Position numbers and translations under genes: made by a program
The notes under the pieces: generated by a model
The model's input: only the letters and a program-made list of their open reading frames with translations
Database searches by the model: none
What the model was told of the DNA's origin: nothing
NCBI GenBank assembly: GCA_040255925.1
Contig: JBDZVX010000015.1
Span: forward strand, 1 to 31,087
DNA length: 31,087 nucleotides
Direction: 5' to 3'
Source of the DNA: Nitrolancea sp040255925
Lineage (GTDB): Bacteria; Chloroflexota; Chloroflexia; Thermomicrobiales; Thermomicrobiaceae
Shown: one piece after another, positions 13,836 to 21,968 of the stretch
Layout: each line of letters opens with the position of its first letter
How positions within the stretch are numbered: position 1 is the stretch's first letter

Positions 13836-16322
13836 ATGGCACAGACAACAAAGCTGAACGCAACGGAACGCGAGCAGGAGAAGACGGCGACCTTGCTGGT
13901 CGGTGGGATGACCTGCGCCTCCTGTGTGCGGCGGATCGAGCGCGGCCTGGAGCGGATCGAAGGCGTTGATGACGCTGAGGTGAACCTGGCGACCGATCGC
14001 GCTACGGTCATCTACGACCCGGCGAAGGTCTCGATTCCTGACCTGATCGCGAAGATCGAGGCGACCGGCTACACCGCCGAGGTCGAGGAGACGCCGGAAG
14101 TGCCGGAAACCGGCCAGGCCGAGGTGGAACTGGCGATCACCGGGATGACCTGCGCGTCCTGCGTGCGGCGGATCGAACGGGCGCTGACCAGAACCGAGGG
14201 CGTCGAGAACGCGGCGGTTAACCTCGCCAGCGAGCGGGCGACCGTGACCTACGACCCGGAAAAGGTCAGCCTGGACGACCTGATCCGCCGGATCGAGGAG
14301 GCCGGCTACGGCGCGGAGGTCGTCGCCGAGCCGGAGGAGATTGCCCCGGCGGTCGATGAGGATACCGAGCGCCGCCGTCGCGAACTGGAGCGCCTGCGCC
14401 GGGATCTGATCGGCGCGGCGGCATTGACGATTCCGGTCGCGATCCTGAATATGTTCTTCATGGGGTTGTCCTTCGTCCCCTACCTGCTCCTGGTGCTGTC
14501 GTTCCCGGTCTGGGCCTATTTTGGCCGGCGGTTCCACCTGGTGGCCTTGAAGAACCTGCGGCACGGCCAGTTCACGATGGATACGCTGGTCAGCCTGGGT
14601 ACCACGGCGGCGTTCGGCTTCTCGGTTGCGGCGACGTTCTTCCTCGGGGAGGCGTTCCGCCATCACATCTACTACGACACGGCGACCGTGATCATCACGC
14701 TGATCCTGCTCGGACGCTACTTCGAGGCGCGCGCTCGCGGGCAGACCTCGTCGGCGATCAAGAAGCTGCTCGGCCTCCAGCCGCGTACCGCGCGGGTGAT
14801 CCGTGGCGGGCGGGAAGCTGACATCCCGATCAGCGAGGTCCGGGCCGGTGACCTGGTGGTGGTCCGCCCCGGCGAGAAGGTGCCGGTCGATGGCCGGATC
14901 ACCGAGGGCCGGTCGGCCGTTGACGAGAGCATGCTGACCGGAGAGAGCCTGCCGGTCGAGAAAGGGCCGGGCGATGAGGTGATCGGCGCCACGCTGAACA
15001 CCACCGGCAGCTTCACCTTCCGGGCGACCAAGGTCGGGCGCGATACCGCGCTGGCCCAGATCGTCCGGCTGACCCAGCAGGCGCAGGGCTCCAAGGCACC
15101 GATTCAGGGGCTGGCCGACCGCGTGGCGAGCGTCTTCGTCCAGGTTGTGCTGGTCATCGCCGCCCTCACCTTCATCGCCTGGCTGTTCGCCGGTGGGGAT
15201 ATCACCCGTGCGTTGATCGCGACGGTCGCGGTGCTGGTCATCGCCTGTCCCTGCGCCATGGGCCTGGCTACACCGACCGCGATCATGGTCGGGACCGGTC
15301 AGGGTGCCGAGCACGGCGTGCTGATCAAGGGCGGCCAGGTGTTCGAGCGGGCGCGGGATCTAACGACCATCGTGCTCGACAAGACCGGCACGATCACCCG
15401 TGGCAAGCCGTCGGTGACCAATGTCATCCCAGCGGCTGGCTTCAACGGCGCTGTTGAACCCGGTATCGAGCTGCTCCGCCTGGCCGCCGGTGCCGAGCAA
15501 CGGAGCGAGCACCCGCTCGGCGAGGCGATCGTTCGCGGCGCGCTGGATCAGGGCATTGAGCCGGGCACGGCGAACGGCTTTGAGGCGGTCGCCGGTCATG
15601 GCGTCCGGGCGGCGATCGCCGGCCGCGCGGTGCTGGTCGGCTCGCGCAAGCTGTTGCGAGAGCAGGGGATCGACGTGAGCGGCCTGGAAGCCGATGCCGA
15701 GCGGTTGGAGACCCAGGGGAAGACGGCGATGTTCGTCGCGGCCGATGGCCAGCTGGCCGGGCTGATCGCGGTGGCGGATACCGTCAAGCCGGGCAGCGTC
15801 GAAGCGATCGCCGCGCTGAAGCAACAGGGTCTGGAAGTGGTCATGATCACCGGCGACAACCGGCGGACCGCCGAGGCGATCGCGCGCGAGGTTGGGGTCG
15901 ACCGGGTGCTGGCCGAGGTGCTGCCACGGCACAAGGCCGAAGAGGTCAAGCGGCTCCAGCAGGAGGGGAAGATCGTCGCGATGGTCGGGGACGGGATCAA
16001 TGACGCCCCGGCGCTGGCTCAAGCCGATATCGGGATCGCGATCGGAACCGGCACCGATGTCGCCATCGAAGCCAGCGACATCACGCTGGTCGGCGGCGAT
16101 CTCCGGGGCGTGGTGACCGCGATCGCGCTCTCACGCCGGACCGTGCGGACGATCAAGTGGAACCTCTTCTGGGCCTTCATCTATAACACGATCGGCATCC
16201 CGGTCGCGGCGCTGGGGCTGCTGAACCCGATGATCGCGGCCGGCGCGATGGCCTTCAGTTCGGTCTTCGTCGTTACGAACTCGCTGCGCTTGCGGAAGTT
16301 CAAGCCACCGGTCGCGGTGTAG
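13836..16322 (+). CDS. copA: Cu(I)-exporting P1B-type ATPase
   Basis: Pumps cytosolic Cu(I) out across the membrane using ATP. 828 aa. Two heavy-metal-associated domains carry GMTCASC at 24-30 and 103-109. Then TGES (368-371, actuator), the CPC membrane motif (471-473), phosphorylated DKTGT (515-519), the SEHPLGEA histidine-proline motif near 558 and GDGINDAP (718-725). YN in the next-to-last helix (near 783) and MAFSS in the last helix mark the Cu(I)/Ag(I) subgroup. The start is ATG 13836, 9 nt after AAAGG; earlier ATGs at 13809 and 13812 lack a ribosome site. The two metal-binding domains share GMTCASCVRRIER and close DNA, suggesting internal duplication. Regulated with csoR. Confidence 0.96.
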   Translation: MAQTTKLNATEREQEKTATLLVGGMTCASCVRRIERGLERIEGVDDAEVNLATDRATVIYDPAKVSIPDLIAKIEATGYTAEVEETPEVPETGQAEVELAITGMTCASCVRRIERALTRTEGVENAAVNLASERATVTYDPEKVSLDDLIRRIEEAGYGAEVVAEPEEIAPAVDEDTERRRRELERLRRDLIGAAALTIPVAILNMFFMGLSFVPYLLLVLSFPVWAYFGRRFHLVALKNLRHGQFTMDTLVSLGTTAAFGFSVAATFFLGEAFRHHIYYDTATVIITLILLGRYFEARARGQTSSAIKKLLGLQPRTARVIRGGREADIPISEVRAGDLVVVRPGEKVPVDGRITEGRSAVDESMLTGESLPVEKGPGDEVIGATLNTTGSFTFRATKVGRDTALAQIVRLTQQAQGSKAPIQGLADRVASVFVQVVLVIAALTFIAWLFAGGDITRALIATVAVLVIACPCAMGLATPTAIMVGTGQGAEHGVLIKGGQVFERARDLTTIVLDKTGTITRGKPSVTNVIPAAGFNGAVEPGIELLRLAAGAEQRSEHPLGEAIVRGALDQGIEPGTANGFEAVAGHGVRAAIAGRAVLVGSRKLLREQGIDVSGLEADAERLETQGKTAMFVAADGQLAGLIAVADTVKPGSVEAIAALKQQGLEVVMITGDNRRTAEAIAREVGVDRVLAEVLPRHKAEEVKRLQQEGKIVAMVGDGINDAPALAQADIGIAIGTGTDVAIEASDITLVGGDLRGVVTAIALSRRTVRTIKWNLFWAFIYNTIGIPVAALGLLNPMIAAGAMAFSSVFVVTNSLRLRKFKPPVAV

Positions 16323-16334
16323 GATCGGGACAGC

Positions 16335-16401
16335 CCCCCAATTTTAGGGGGAGGGGAACGGTTTTCGAGCGCGCTCCCCTCTCCCAGAATTGGGAGAGGG
16401 G
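16335..16401. terminator. Hairpins between convergent copA and aminotransferase genes
   Basis: Two hairpins: CCCCC (16335-16339) with GGGGG (16347-16351), and a strong one, CCCCTCTCCC (16376-16385), loop AGAATT, GGGAGAGGGG (16392-16401). No good T-run follows on either strand. The second resembles a widespread type of intergenic repeat (from memory), and could serve as a bidirectional transcription end. Confidence 0.5.
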
Positions 16402-16420
16402 CCGGGGGTGAGGGCCGCTT

Positions 16421-17773
16421 CTACCCCAGTACTTCGGTCAGCGAATCGGCGAACGCGGTCGCGATCGTGTCCAATTCCGGCCGCTGGATGGTCAGCGGCG
16501 GCGCGATGGTCACCGACTCGTTGCCGGCCCGGACGATGATGCGCCGCTTCCGGGTCGCCGCCTGGATCTTGCCGCCGACGTTCATCGCCGGGTCGAAGCG
16601 GGCCCTGGTCGCCTTATCGGCCACCAGTTCAACCGTCATCATGCAGCCGCGCCCGCGGACATCGCCGACGTAGGGGCGGTCGAGCAGCTTGCGTAGCTCG
16701 CCGATCAGATAGGCTCCCGCCTCGGCGGCGTTGGCGACCAGGTCCTCCTCTTCCAGGATCTGGATATTCCGCAGCGCGACGGCGCAGGCCACCGGATGGC
16801 CGGAGTACGTGAAGCCGTGCATGAAGGTCGTGTTCGGCTCGGCCAGCACGTCGAAGATCTGATCGCTGACGCCGACGCCGCCGAGCGGGACGTAGCCGGA
16901 GGTGATGCCCTTGGCGAAGGAAACGATATCAGGGGTCACCCCCCATTGCTGCATACCGAACATGGTGCCGGTGCGGCCGAAACCAGTGATGACCTCATCG
17001 AAGATCAGCGCGATATCGTGCCGGCGCAACACCTCCGCGATCGCCGGCCAGTAGCGATCCGGTGGAACGACCAGTCCACCGGCGCCGGTGATCGGCTCAC
17101 CGATGAAGGCCGCGATGGTGCCGGCACCCTCGCGCGCGATCGTCTCCTCCAGCTCGCGGACCAGCACATTGACGAACTCGTCCTCGGTCAAGCCCTCACC
17201 GTGCCGGTAGTGGTAGGGCGGGGTGACATGGATGAAGCCAGGCGCGCGGGGACCGAAGCCCTGCCAGTAAGCGGAAACCCCAGTAGCCGAGAGCGCACCC
17301 ATCGCGATCCCGTGATAGCCCATCAGCCGGGAAATGACTTTCACCTTCTCCGGCTTGCCCCGAAGATATTGGTAGTAGCGAGCGATCTTGATCGCGCTTT
17401 CGTTCGACTCCGACCCACCGGAGGTGAAGTGGAAGTGGTTGAGCGGGTCCGGGTACATCTGGCTGAGTTTGGTGGCCAACTCAATCACTGGCGGGTGAGC
17501 CAGGCCGAAGAAGGTCGGAGAAAAGGCCAGTTCCTCCGCCTGCCGGGCCATCACGTCCGCCAGCTCTTTCCGGCCATGACCGACATTGACATTCCAGAGG
17601 CCGGCGAAGGAGTCGATGAACTGGTTGCCGTCGCTATCCCAGAGATAGACGCCCTCACCGCGCGTGAACACTAGGGGACCTTCACGCTGAAGCTGGTGCA
17701 GGTTGGAGACCGGGTGCAGGAGATGCGCCTTATCCTGGCGCACGAGTTCATCGGTGCTCCACGTCTTCCCCAT
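16421..17773 (-). CDS. Class III pyridoxal-phosphate aminotransferase
   Basis: Transfers an amino group, usually from an omega-amine or omega-amino acid, to pyruvate or another keto acid. 450 aa. FTSGGSESNESAIKIAR at 116-132 binds the cofactor phosphate, GYHG at 152-155, FIGEPITGAGG, LIFDEVITGFGRTG at 256-269 (cofactor D259), and SFAKGITSGYVPLGG at 285-299 with the Schiff-base lysine K288. The N-terminal GLWNVNVGHGRKELADVM recalls taurine-, putrescine- or beta-alanine-pyruvate aminotransferases, but the substrate cannot be assigned. The start is ATG 17773, after AAAGGGG; the open frame extends 63 codons upstream without conservation. The gene is single, convergent with copA and divergent from the unknown gene at 17983. 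Confidence 0.9.
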   Translation of the reverse strand: MGKTWSTDELVRQDKAHLLHPVSNLHQLQREGPLVFTRGEGVYLWDSDGNQFIDSFAGLWNVNVGHGRKELADVMARQAEELAFSPTFFGLAHPPVIELATKLSQMYPDPLNHFHFTSGGSESNESAIKIARYYQYLRGKPEKVKVISRLMGYHGIAMGALSATGVSAYWQGFGPRAPGFIHVTPPYHYRHGEGLTEDEFVNVLVRELEETIAREGAGTIAAFIGEPITGAGGLVVPPDRYWPAIAEVLRRHDIALIFDEVITGFGRTGTMFGMQQWGVTPDIVSFAKGITSGYVPLGGVGVSDQIFDVLAEPNTTFMHGFTYSGHPVACAVALRNIQILEEEDLVANAAEAGAYLIGELRKLLDRPYVGDVRGRGCMMTVELVADKATRARFDPAMNVGGKIQAATRKRRIIVRAGNESVTIAPPLTIQRPELDTIATAFADSLTEVLG

Positions 17774-17982
17774 GGCGTGTTTCCCCTTTCGATTCGCTGC
17801 AAACGTTCTCGACTGCTGCAATTGTTGCCCATCACCGGCCATTCGTTCAAATCCGGGTATTGTCCGGCCGGCGCTGATACCGTAGGCTGTTGGGAAAAGG
17901 CCACACGCGACCGTCCCGTTCCGCGTGAGCGAGAGCAAGGGTCCTGCCCGGATTCGCCGCATGAATAGCGAGGGAGCACGCC

Positions 17983-18765
17983 ATGGAGCAAGATCAGATC
18001 CTGCTGCTGCCGGAGCAAGAAGCGCTCCTTGCCCGCCTGGTCGCCATCGACCGGAACCTCCCGAGCCACCGCCGGGAGAGCTTTTTCTTCCACCAGTCGT
18101 TCAGCGGCGCGGCCTGGGCGCAGCATCCGAGCATCCCCGGCAGCCGGATTACGCTCGACAAGGGCGATATCGAGGTGCTGGTGCGGCGGGGGTTCATCTT
18201 GCTCGCCCATGCTGGTGGGACGATATCGACGTTTGACGTCACGCCCGAGGGATCCGACTATTACGAGCAGATGATGCGGCGGGCCGGTTCGGCGGCTCAT
18301 CAGGTTGACGCCGGTATCCGGCGGTTTCTGGACGCCGAGGATTTTCATCACCGGTATCCGCAAGCCTCCGAGCGATGGAGCGACGCGGTAACCCGGCTCT
18401 GGGCCAGCGACGAGCAGACCGAGTGGATCATGATCGCGCGGCGCTGCCGGGAAGCGATGGATGCATTCGCCGAGGAGTTCGCCAGTCGCTTTCACCCATT
18501 CAGTGATGAGCAGGATCAGCAGCCGGTGGACGCCCTCACCACGATGAACGGCATCCTCGAAGAGCAGGGGGGACGGCTCGATCCCGCGGAAAAGGCTTTG
18601 CTGGATGCGTTGATCGGCTACTGGAGCGCGGTCAAGACGCTAGCGGACCAGCAAGCCTGCGATGCCGGCGAATCGCTCACCTGGGAGACCACCCGGCGCA
18701 TCGTCTTCCAGACTGGTGTGGTGATGTTTGAGTTCGACCGGAGCTTTGCCGGCCGGCGAGAGTGA
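17983..18765 (+). CDS. Hypothetical protein with winged-helix-like N-terminus
   Basis: 260 aa, soluble, no signal peptide. ATG 17983 follows GAGGGAG by 6 nt. Residues 55-95 (LDKGDIEVLVRRGFILLAHA followed by GGTISTFDVTPEGSDYYEQM) look like the recognition helix and wing of a winged-helix domain, ending in a TPEG turn. The rest is helical and acidic, with a central segment of regular charge (EWIMIARRCREAMDAFAEEF). No catalytic motif is visible. I do not recognise the family; a DNA-binding or regulatory role is only a guess from the N-terminal pattern. It is divergent from the aminotransferase (209 nt gap) and convergent with the ArsR-type gene. Confidence 0.75.
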   Translation: MEQDQILLLPEQEALLARLVAIDRNLPSHRRESFFFHQSFSGAAWAQHPSIPGSRITLDKGDIEVLVRRGFILLAHAGGTISTFDVTPEGSDYYEQMMRRAGSAAHQVDAGIRRFLDAEDFHHRYPQASERWSDAVTRLWASDEQTEWIMIARRCREAMDAFAEEFASRFHPFSDEQDQQPVDALTTMNGILEEQGGRLDPAEKALLDALIGYWSAVKTLADQQACDAGESLTWETTRRIVFQTGVVMFEFDRSFAGRRE

Positions 18766-18787
18766 GATTTCCGGAAGGCATGACAAA

Positions 18788-18817
18788 GGGCGTGCCCACG
18801 GGAATGCAAGCACGCCC
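18788..18817 (+). terminator. Weak terminator-like hairpin
   Basis: GGGCGTGC (18788-18795) pairs with GCACGCCC (18810-18817) over a 14-nt loop, 22 nt after the stop of the unknown gene; only CTTAT follows, so a weak U-tract. Confidence 0.45.
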
Positions 18818-18959
18818 CTTATCGCCAGGCAGGTCAACCGCGGATGGGGTCTGAATAGAGCTCAATCGCGGCCGAAGACGACCGAGCTTTCTTGAGGGTT
18901 CCTGCGGATACGACAGAAGCCACCCTGTCGCGAGTTCAATGAGGAAGGTAGGGGGTTGT

Positions 18960-18999
18960 GTAACGTCTGGCAACTCCACTGGTTGCCAAGGGGCGTTAC
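18960..18999. repeat. Nested inverted repeat in the convergent gap
   Basis: GTAACG (18960-18965) with CGTTAC (18994-18999), enclosing TGGCAAC (18968-18974) with GTTGCCA (18982-18988). Thirteen base pairs in two stacked helices. It lies about 42 nt beyond the ArsR-type gene stop and could end or protect its transcript. No T-run. Confidence 0.5.
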
Positions 19000-19030
19000 A
19001 AACCGGCCAATGACGCGGATGACCCTCGAA

Positions 19031-19054
19031 CAGACACGTGTCACCACGTGTCTG
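19031..19054. repeat. Perfect 10-bp inverted repeat at the ArsR-type gene stop
   Basis: CAGACACGTG (19031-19040), TCAC, CACGTGTCTG (19045-19054). Read on the reverse strand, the TGA stop lies in the 4-nt loop. No U-tract follows. Each arm also contains the palindrome CACGTG. Confidence 0.65.
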
Positions 19055-20174
19055 CGTTAGATTGTAAAGGCCGATCACCCGGCACTCCGGTGTGATTGCC
19101 ACCGATCCGCTCAAGTTCCTCGGCGAGAAACCGAAGACGGCGAGCATTGATCGCATAATATTTCATACCGTTGACCGGCCGCACATTCACGATGTCCGCG
19201 GCTTCGAGCATCGACAGATGCCGGGATACCGCGGATTGGCTGATTGAAAGCCGGCCAACGATCTCCTGCGCGTACAGCTCCCGGTCCCGCAGCATTTCGA
19301 TGATCCGGAGGCGGGTACCGTCGGCCAGTGCCCGCAGCCCCGGCAGGAGATCTGGCGATACCGGCGCATCGGGCTCGGGCTGTTCGCTCGCGGTCAGCCG
19401 CCGGCAGTCGAAGTAGAGGATCAGCTCCGGCGGGTAGCGGATAAACTGGACCAGGTTGCCCAGGTGATAGGACGGACAGAACGTCACGCGCTCCACCGCC
19501 GGAAGCGCCTGCTGGATCTCGTCCGGCAACCGGTGACCGCTCAGATCCTCGAACGCGTTCGCGATGCTCGGATAGTCCGTCGAACGGACCTGCCGCAACG
19601 CCCGGCGCATCTCGGGGAGCGACCGCTCACACTCCTGCCCGTAGCATTCGTTCCAAAAGCGATCGAACAGCGAAACCGTACGCGCCTTCAGTTGTTCAGG
19701 TGCCAGAACCAGATCGACCACTTCGTCGAGATCGCCGCCCGTCATTCCCGGTTCCAGGAATACCCTCCAGGCCATCCGGTCAGCCGGCTCTGGGGCAATC
19801 TCAGTAACTCCATGATCGCCATAAACTTTTTGCAATGCCTGTGCCACCATCCGCTGGTAGCGCCAGGCCGGAAGGTGCCTCAGATGCGCGATAAAAGAGC
19901 CGAAATCAGCGTCAAGACGTGCTGGCTGAAGGGGTTCGAACGACATCAGCAGCTCTTCAAGGTAGTAGAGCGGATGCCCAGAGAATCCCAACAGAGTTTC
20001 GAGATCGTGCCGGATCGGTTGATCCAGCGACCTCCGTGCCGCTACCAACCAGCTATCAAACCGGCCGGTATCCGTTGCCCGGTAGACCAGCGTGATGGCC
20101 GATACCACATCGAGCGGGACGGACGCCACGAACTGCAGCTTGAGGGCTGGCCTAGCTTGGATCAGTTCACCCAT
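19041..20174 (-). CDS. ArsR-family regulator with large N-terminal domain
   Basis: 377 aa. The C-terminal part (about 277-345) is an ArsR winged helix: LRALADGTRLRIIEML, ELYAQEIVGRLSISQSAVSR, HLSMLEAADIVNVRPVNGMK. The N-terminal 250 residues form a helical domain of unknown ligand, an arrangement common in Chloroflexota and Firmicutes regulators (DUF5937-like, from memory). The ELCVC metal site of ArsR/SmtB is replaced by ELYAQ, so metal sensing at that site is unlikely. The start is ATG 20174; an in-frame ATG at 20240 lies inside the promoter and cannot be used. A palindrome over the -10 suggests autorepression. Its target genes are not evident. Confidence 0.85.
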   Translation of the reverse strand: MGELIQARPALKLQFVASVPLDVVSAITLVYRATDTGRFDSWLVAARRSLDQPIRHDLETLLGFSGHPLYYLEELLMSFEPLQPARLDADFGSFIAHLRHLPAWRYQRMVAQALQKVYGDHGVTEIAPEPADRMAWRVFLEPGMTGGDLDEVVDLVLAPEQLKARTVSLFDRFWNECYGQECERSLPEMRRALRQVRSTDYPSIANAFEDLSGHRLPDEIQQALPAVERVTFCPSYHLGNLVQFIRYPPELILYFDCRRLTASEQPEPDAPVSPDLLPGLRALADGTRLRIIEMLRDRELYAQEIVGRLSISQSAVSRHLSMLEAADIVNVRPVNGMKYYAINARRLRFLAEELERIGGNHTGVPGDRPLQSNADTW

Positions 20175-20224
20175 CGACCGGAGCGGCTCAATTCCATTTG
20201 TCCCACGGAGCCGTCGTCTATCGC

Positions 20225-20259
20225 GATATGAGCATATCATCGTGGCCGGAAGTCGTCAA
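20225..20259 (-). promoter_or_regulatory. Promoter and operator-like palindrome of the ArsR-type gene
   Basis: Reverse strand: TTGACG (20259-20254), 17 nt, TATGCT (20236-20231). GATATG (20225-20230) and CATATC (20233-20238) form a perfect inverted repeat covering the -10. The start would be near 20224, 50 nt before the chosen ATG. Confidence 0.65.
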
Positions 20260-20310
20260 TTTAACGCGAGGCGAGTGTGTGTCAGCCTGCAGTACGGGTG
20301 GTGTTGAGTG

Positions 20311-20414
20311 GTCGTGAGCCGCAACCGTGGCGCGCTCGACTACCATCCCATTCGGTCGGCATCGCGCGGCGGTAAACCGACCGCGCTCACTGGACGAAGC
20401 CGGCCGAGGCCGGC
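20311..20414 (+). repeat. Dispersed palindromic repeat, copy B
   Basis: Aligns along its length with 5951-6050; the core 20357-20388 differs from copy A at two positions and from copy C at two. Similarity to the inverted copy A' extends leftwards to about 20275. It lies in the roughly 650-bp gap before hemE, where I see no gene. Confidence 0.7.
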
Positions 20415-20442
20415 TCACGGGGTTCGATGAGACAGCTCCTCG

Positions 20443-20503
20443 TCATTCTGAGTGAACGCGAAGAATCGTTTAACGGAAAGACCCTTCACTTCGTTCAGAT
20501 TGA
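20443..20503. repeat. Imperfect inverted repeat, degenerate intergenic element
   Basis: TCATTCTGAGTGAA (20443-20456) and TTCGTTCAGATTGA (20490-20503) pair at 11 of 14 positions. The sequence recalls the common intergenic family GTCATTCTGAGCGAAGCGAA (from memory) and looks decayed. Confidence 0.5.
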
Positions 20504-20591
20504 TAAAGCAAGAGTGCAGGGTGACCGGGTTGTTCCGTGCGGGAGGCGGGATCGTCCGCTCTTGAGCCAGGTTTACCTGGCTTCGGTGTGT

Positions 20592-20664
20592 GAGCGCGGA
20601 CGGTTTACCGCCGTGCGATGCCGGCTAGGCGTCCCCGCCATCGGTTTATCGCCGCGCGGTGCCG
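20592..20664 (-). repeat. Dispersed palindromic repeat, copies C and D
   Basis: Core C at 20592-20623 is the reverse complement of core B with two differences. D (20642-20664) repeats the second half of the core (CGGTTTATCGCCGCGCGGTG) in the same orientation, giving a short tandem. Inverted relative to copy B, about 200 bp away. Confidence 0.65.
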
Positions 20665-20785
20665 GCTCGACGTGCGGGTCATCCGATCAACCGCGCGAGG
20701 GCGGCTTGCAAAACCCTGACGCGCACCAGCGAGCCCTCGCGGAATCGGGGGACGGATCGCAACCGGCCAGCACCTTCCAGAACGA

Positions 20786-20794
20786 TGGTAAAAT
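20786..20794 (+). promoter_or_regulatory. Possible extended -10 promoter of the haem operon
   Basis: TGG followed by TAAAAT (20789-20794), about 110 nt before hemE. No good -35 is visible. It lies just downstream of the repeats. Confidence 0.3.
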
Positions 20795-20904
20795 CCCGGC
20801 GACATGGATGGTTCTCATGGGCGGGCGACGGGATCACGCCCAACTGCGATTGCCGGTGGCGCTGGACCGGCGCCAATCGTCCCGACCAGGGACATGGAGG
20901 ATCA

Positions 20905-21942
20905 TTGGGACAGACTGATTCCCGGTTCTTGCGGGCCTGCCGGAGAGAGCCGGTCGACCGGACGCCGGTCTGGTTCATGCGCCAGGCCGGCCGCTACATG
21001 GCTGAGTACCGAGCCATTCGTGCCCGGCACACGCTGCTGGAGATCTGCGCGCAGCCCGAGCTTGCCGCTGAAGTCACCCTTCAGCCGGTCAACCGGCTGG
21101 ACGTCGATGCCGCGATCATCTTCGCCGATATCCTCTTGCCGCTGGTGCCGATGGGGATCGAGCTTGAATTTGCCGCTGGCGAGGGGCCGGTCATCCATAA
21201 CCCGGTCCGCGCGGCCGCGGATGTTGACGCGCTCCGGGTGATCGATCCCGAGGAGTCGATCTCGAACACCCTGGACGCGATCCGGATCGTCGCCCGCGAG
21301 CTGGATGGCAAGGTGCCGCTGATCGGATTTGCCGGTGGGCCGTTCACCGTCGCCAGCTATTTAATCGAAGGCGGCAGCTCCCGCTCCTACATTCGGACCA
21401 AGCGGCTGATGTACGACGCGCCGGATGCCTGGGCCAAACTGATGGATAAACTCGCTGCAGTCACCGCACGCTATCTCCAGGCCCAGATCAAGGCCGGCGC
21501 CGGGGCGGTTCAGTTGTTCGATAGCTGGGTCGGCGCGCTCAGTCCCTACGACTACCGGATGCGGGTGTTGCCCTACATGCGTGGCATTATTGAGCAGCTT
21601 AAGCCTCTCGGTGTGCCGGTTATCCTCTTCGGCACCGGCACCTCCGGCATTCTTGAGCTGCTCGCGGCGGCCGGGAGCGATGTCGTCGGGGTTGACTGGC
21701 GTATCAACATTGACGAAGCCTGGGCGCGAATCGGGACGGATCGTGCCGTTCAGGGAAACCTCGATCCGGTCGCGCTCTTCGCGCCGGCCGACGAGATCGA
21801 GCGGCAGGTGCGGGATGTATTGGACCGGGCTGACAACCGGCCGGGGCATATCTTTAACCTGGGCCATGGGATCCTGCCGGAGACGCCGGTCGAGAACGTT
21901 CAACGAGTCATCGATCTGGTACACCGCCTGAGCGAACGTTAA
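20905..21942 (+). CDS. hemE: Uroporphyrinogen decarboxylase
   Basis: Decarboxylates the four acetate side chains of uroporphyrinogen III to give coproporphyrinogen III. 345 aa, the usual length. RTPVWFMRQAGRYMAEYR at 19-36 has the substrate-binding R26 and R30; DAAIIFADILLPL carries the catalytic aspartate D75; LIGFAGGPFTVASYLIEG follows, and NLGHGILPETPVENVQ lies near the C-terminus. The start is TTG 20905, 4 nt after GGAGG; the open frame runs 82 codons further upstream through repeats with no conservation, so the longer form is rejected. First gene of hemE-cpfC-hemY, with 26 nt before the next gene. Confidence 0.95.
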   Translation: MGQTDSRFLRACRREPVDRTPVWFMRQAGRYMAEYRAIRARHTLLEICAQPELAAEVTLQPVNRLDVDAAIIFADILLPLVPMGIELEFAAGEGPVIHNPVRAAADVDALRVIDPEESISNTLDAIRIVARELDGKVPLIGFAGGPFTVASYLIEGGSSRSYIRTKRLMYDAPDAWAKLMDKLAAVTARYLQAQIKAGAGAVQLFDSWVGALSPYDYRMRVLPYMRGIIEQLKPLGVPVILFGTGTSGILELLAAAGSDVVGVDWRINIDEAWARIGTDRAVQGNLDPVALFAPADEIERQVRDVLDRADNRPGHIFNLGHGILPETPVENVQRVIDLVHRLSER

Positions 21943-21968
21943 GACACGATCTAGCTGGAGGGAATGTA

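Noticed and set aside
13503..15314. 603-codon reverse frame antisense to csoR and copA
   Set aside because: Product rich in Arg, Asp and His of low complexity, typical of GC-rich antisense frames; the sense genes are unmistakable.
20427..20918. 163-codon frame across the repeats upstream of hemE
   Set aside because: Runs through dispersed repeats; part of its product is the translated repeat, which also appears in other frames elsewhere.
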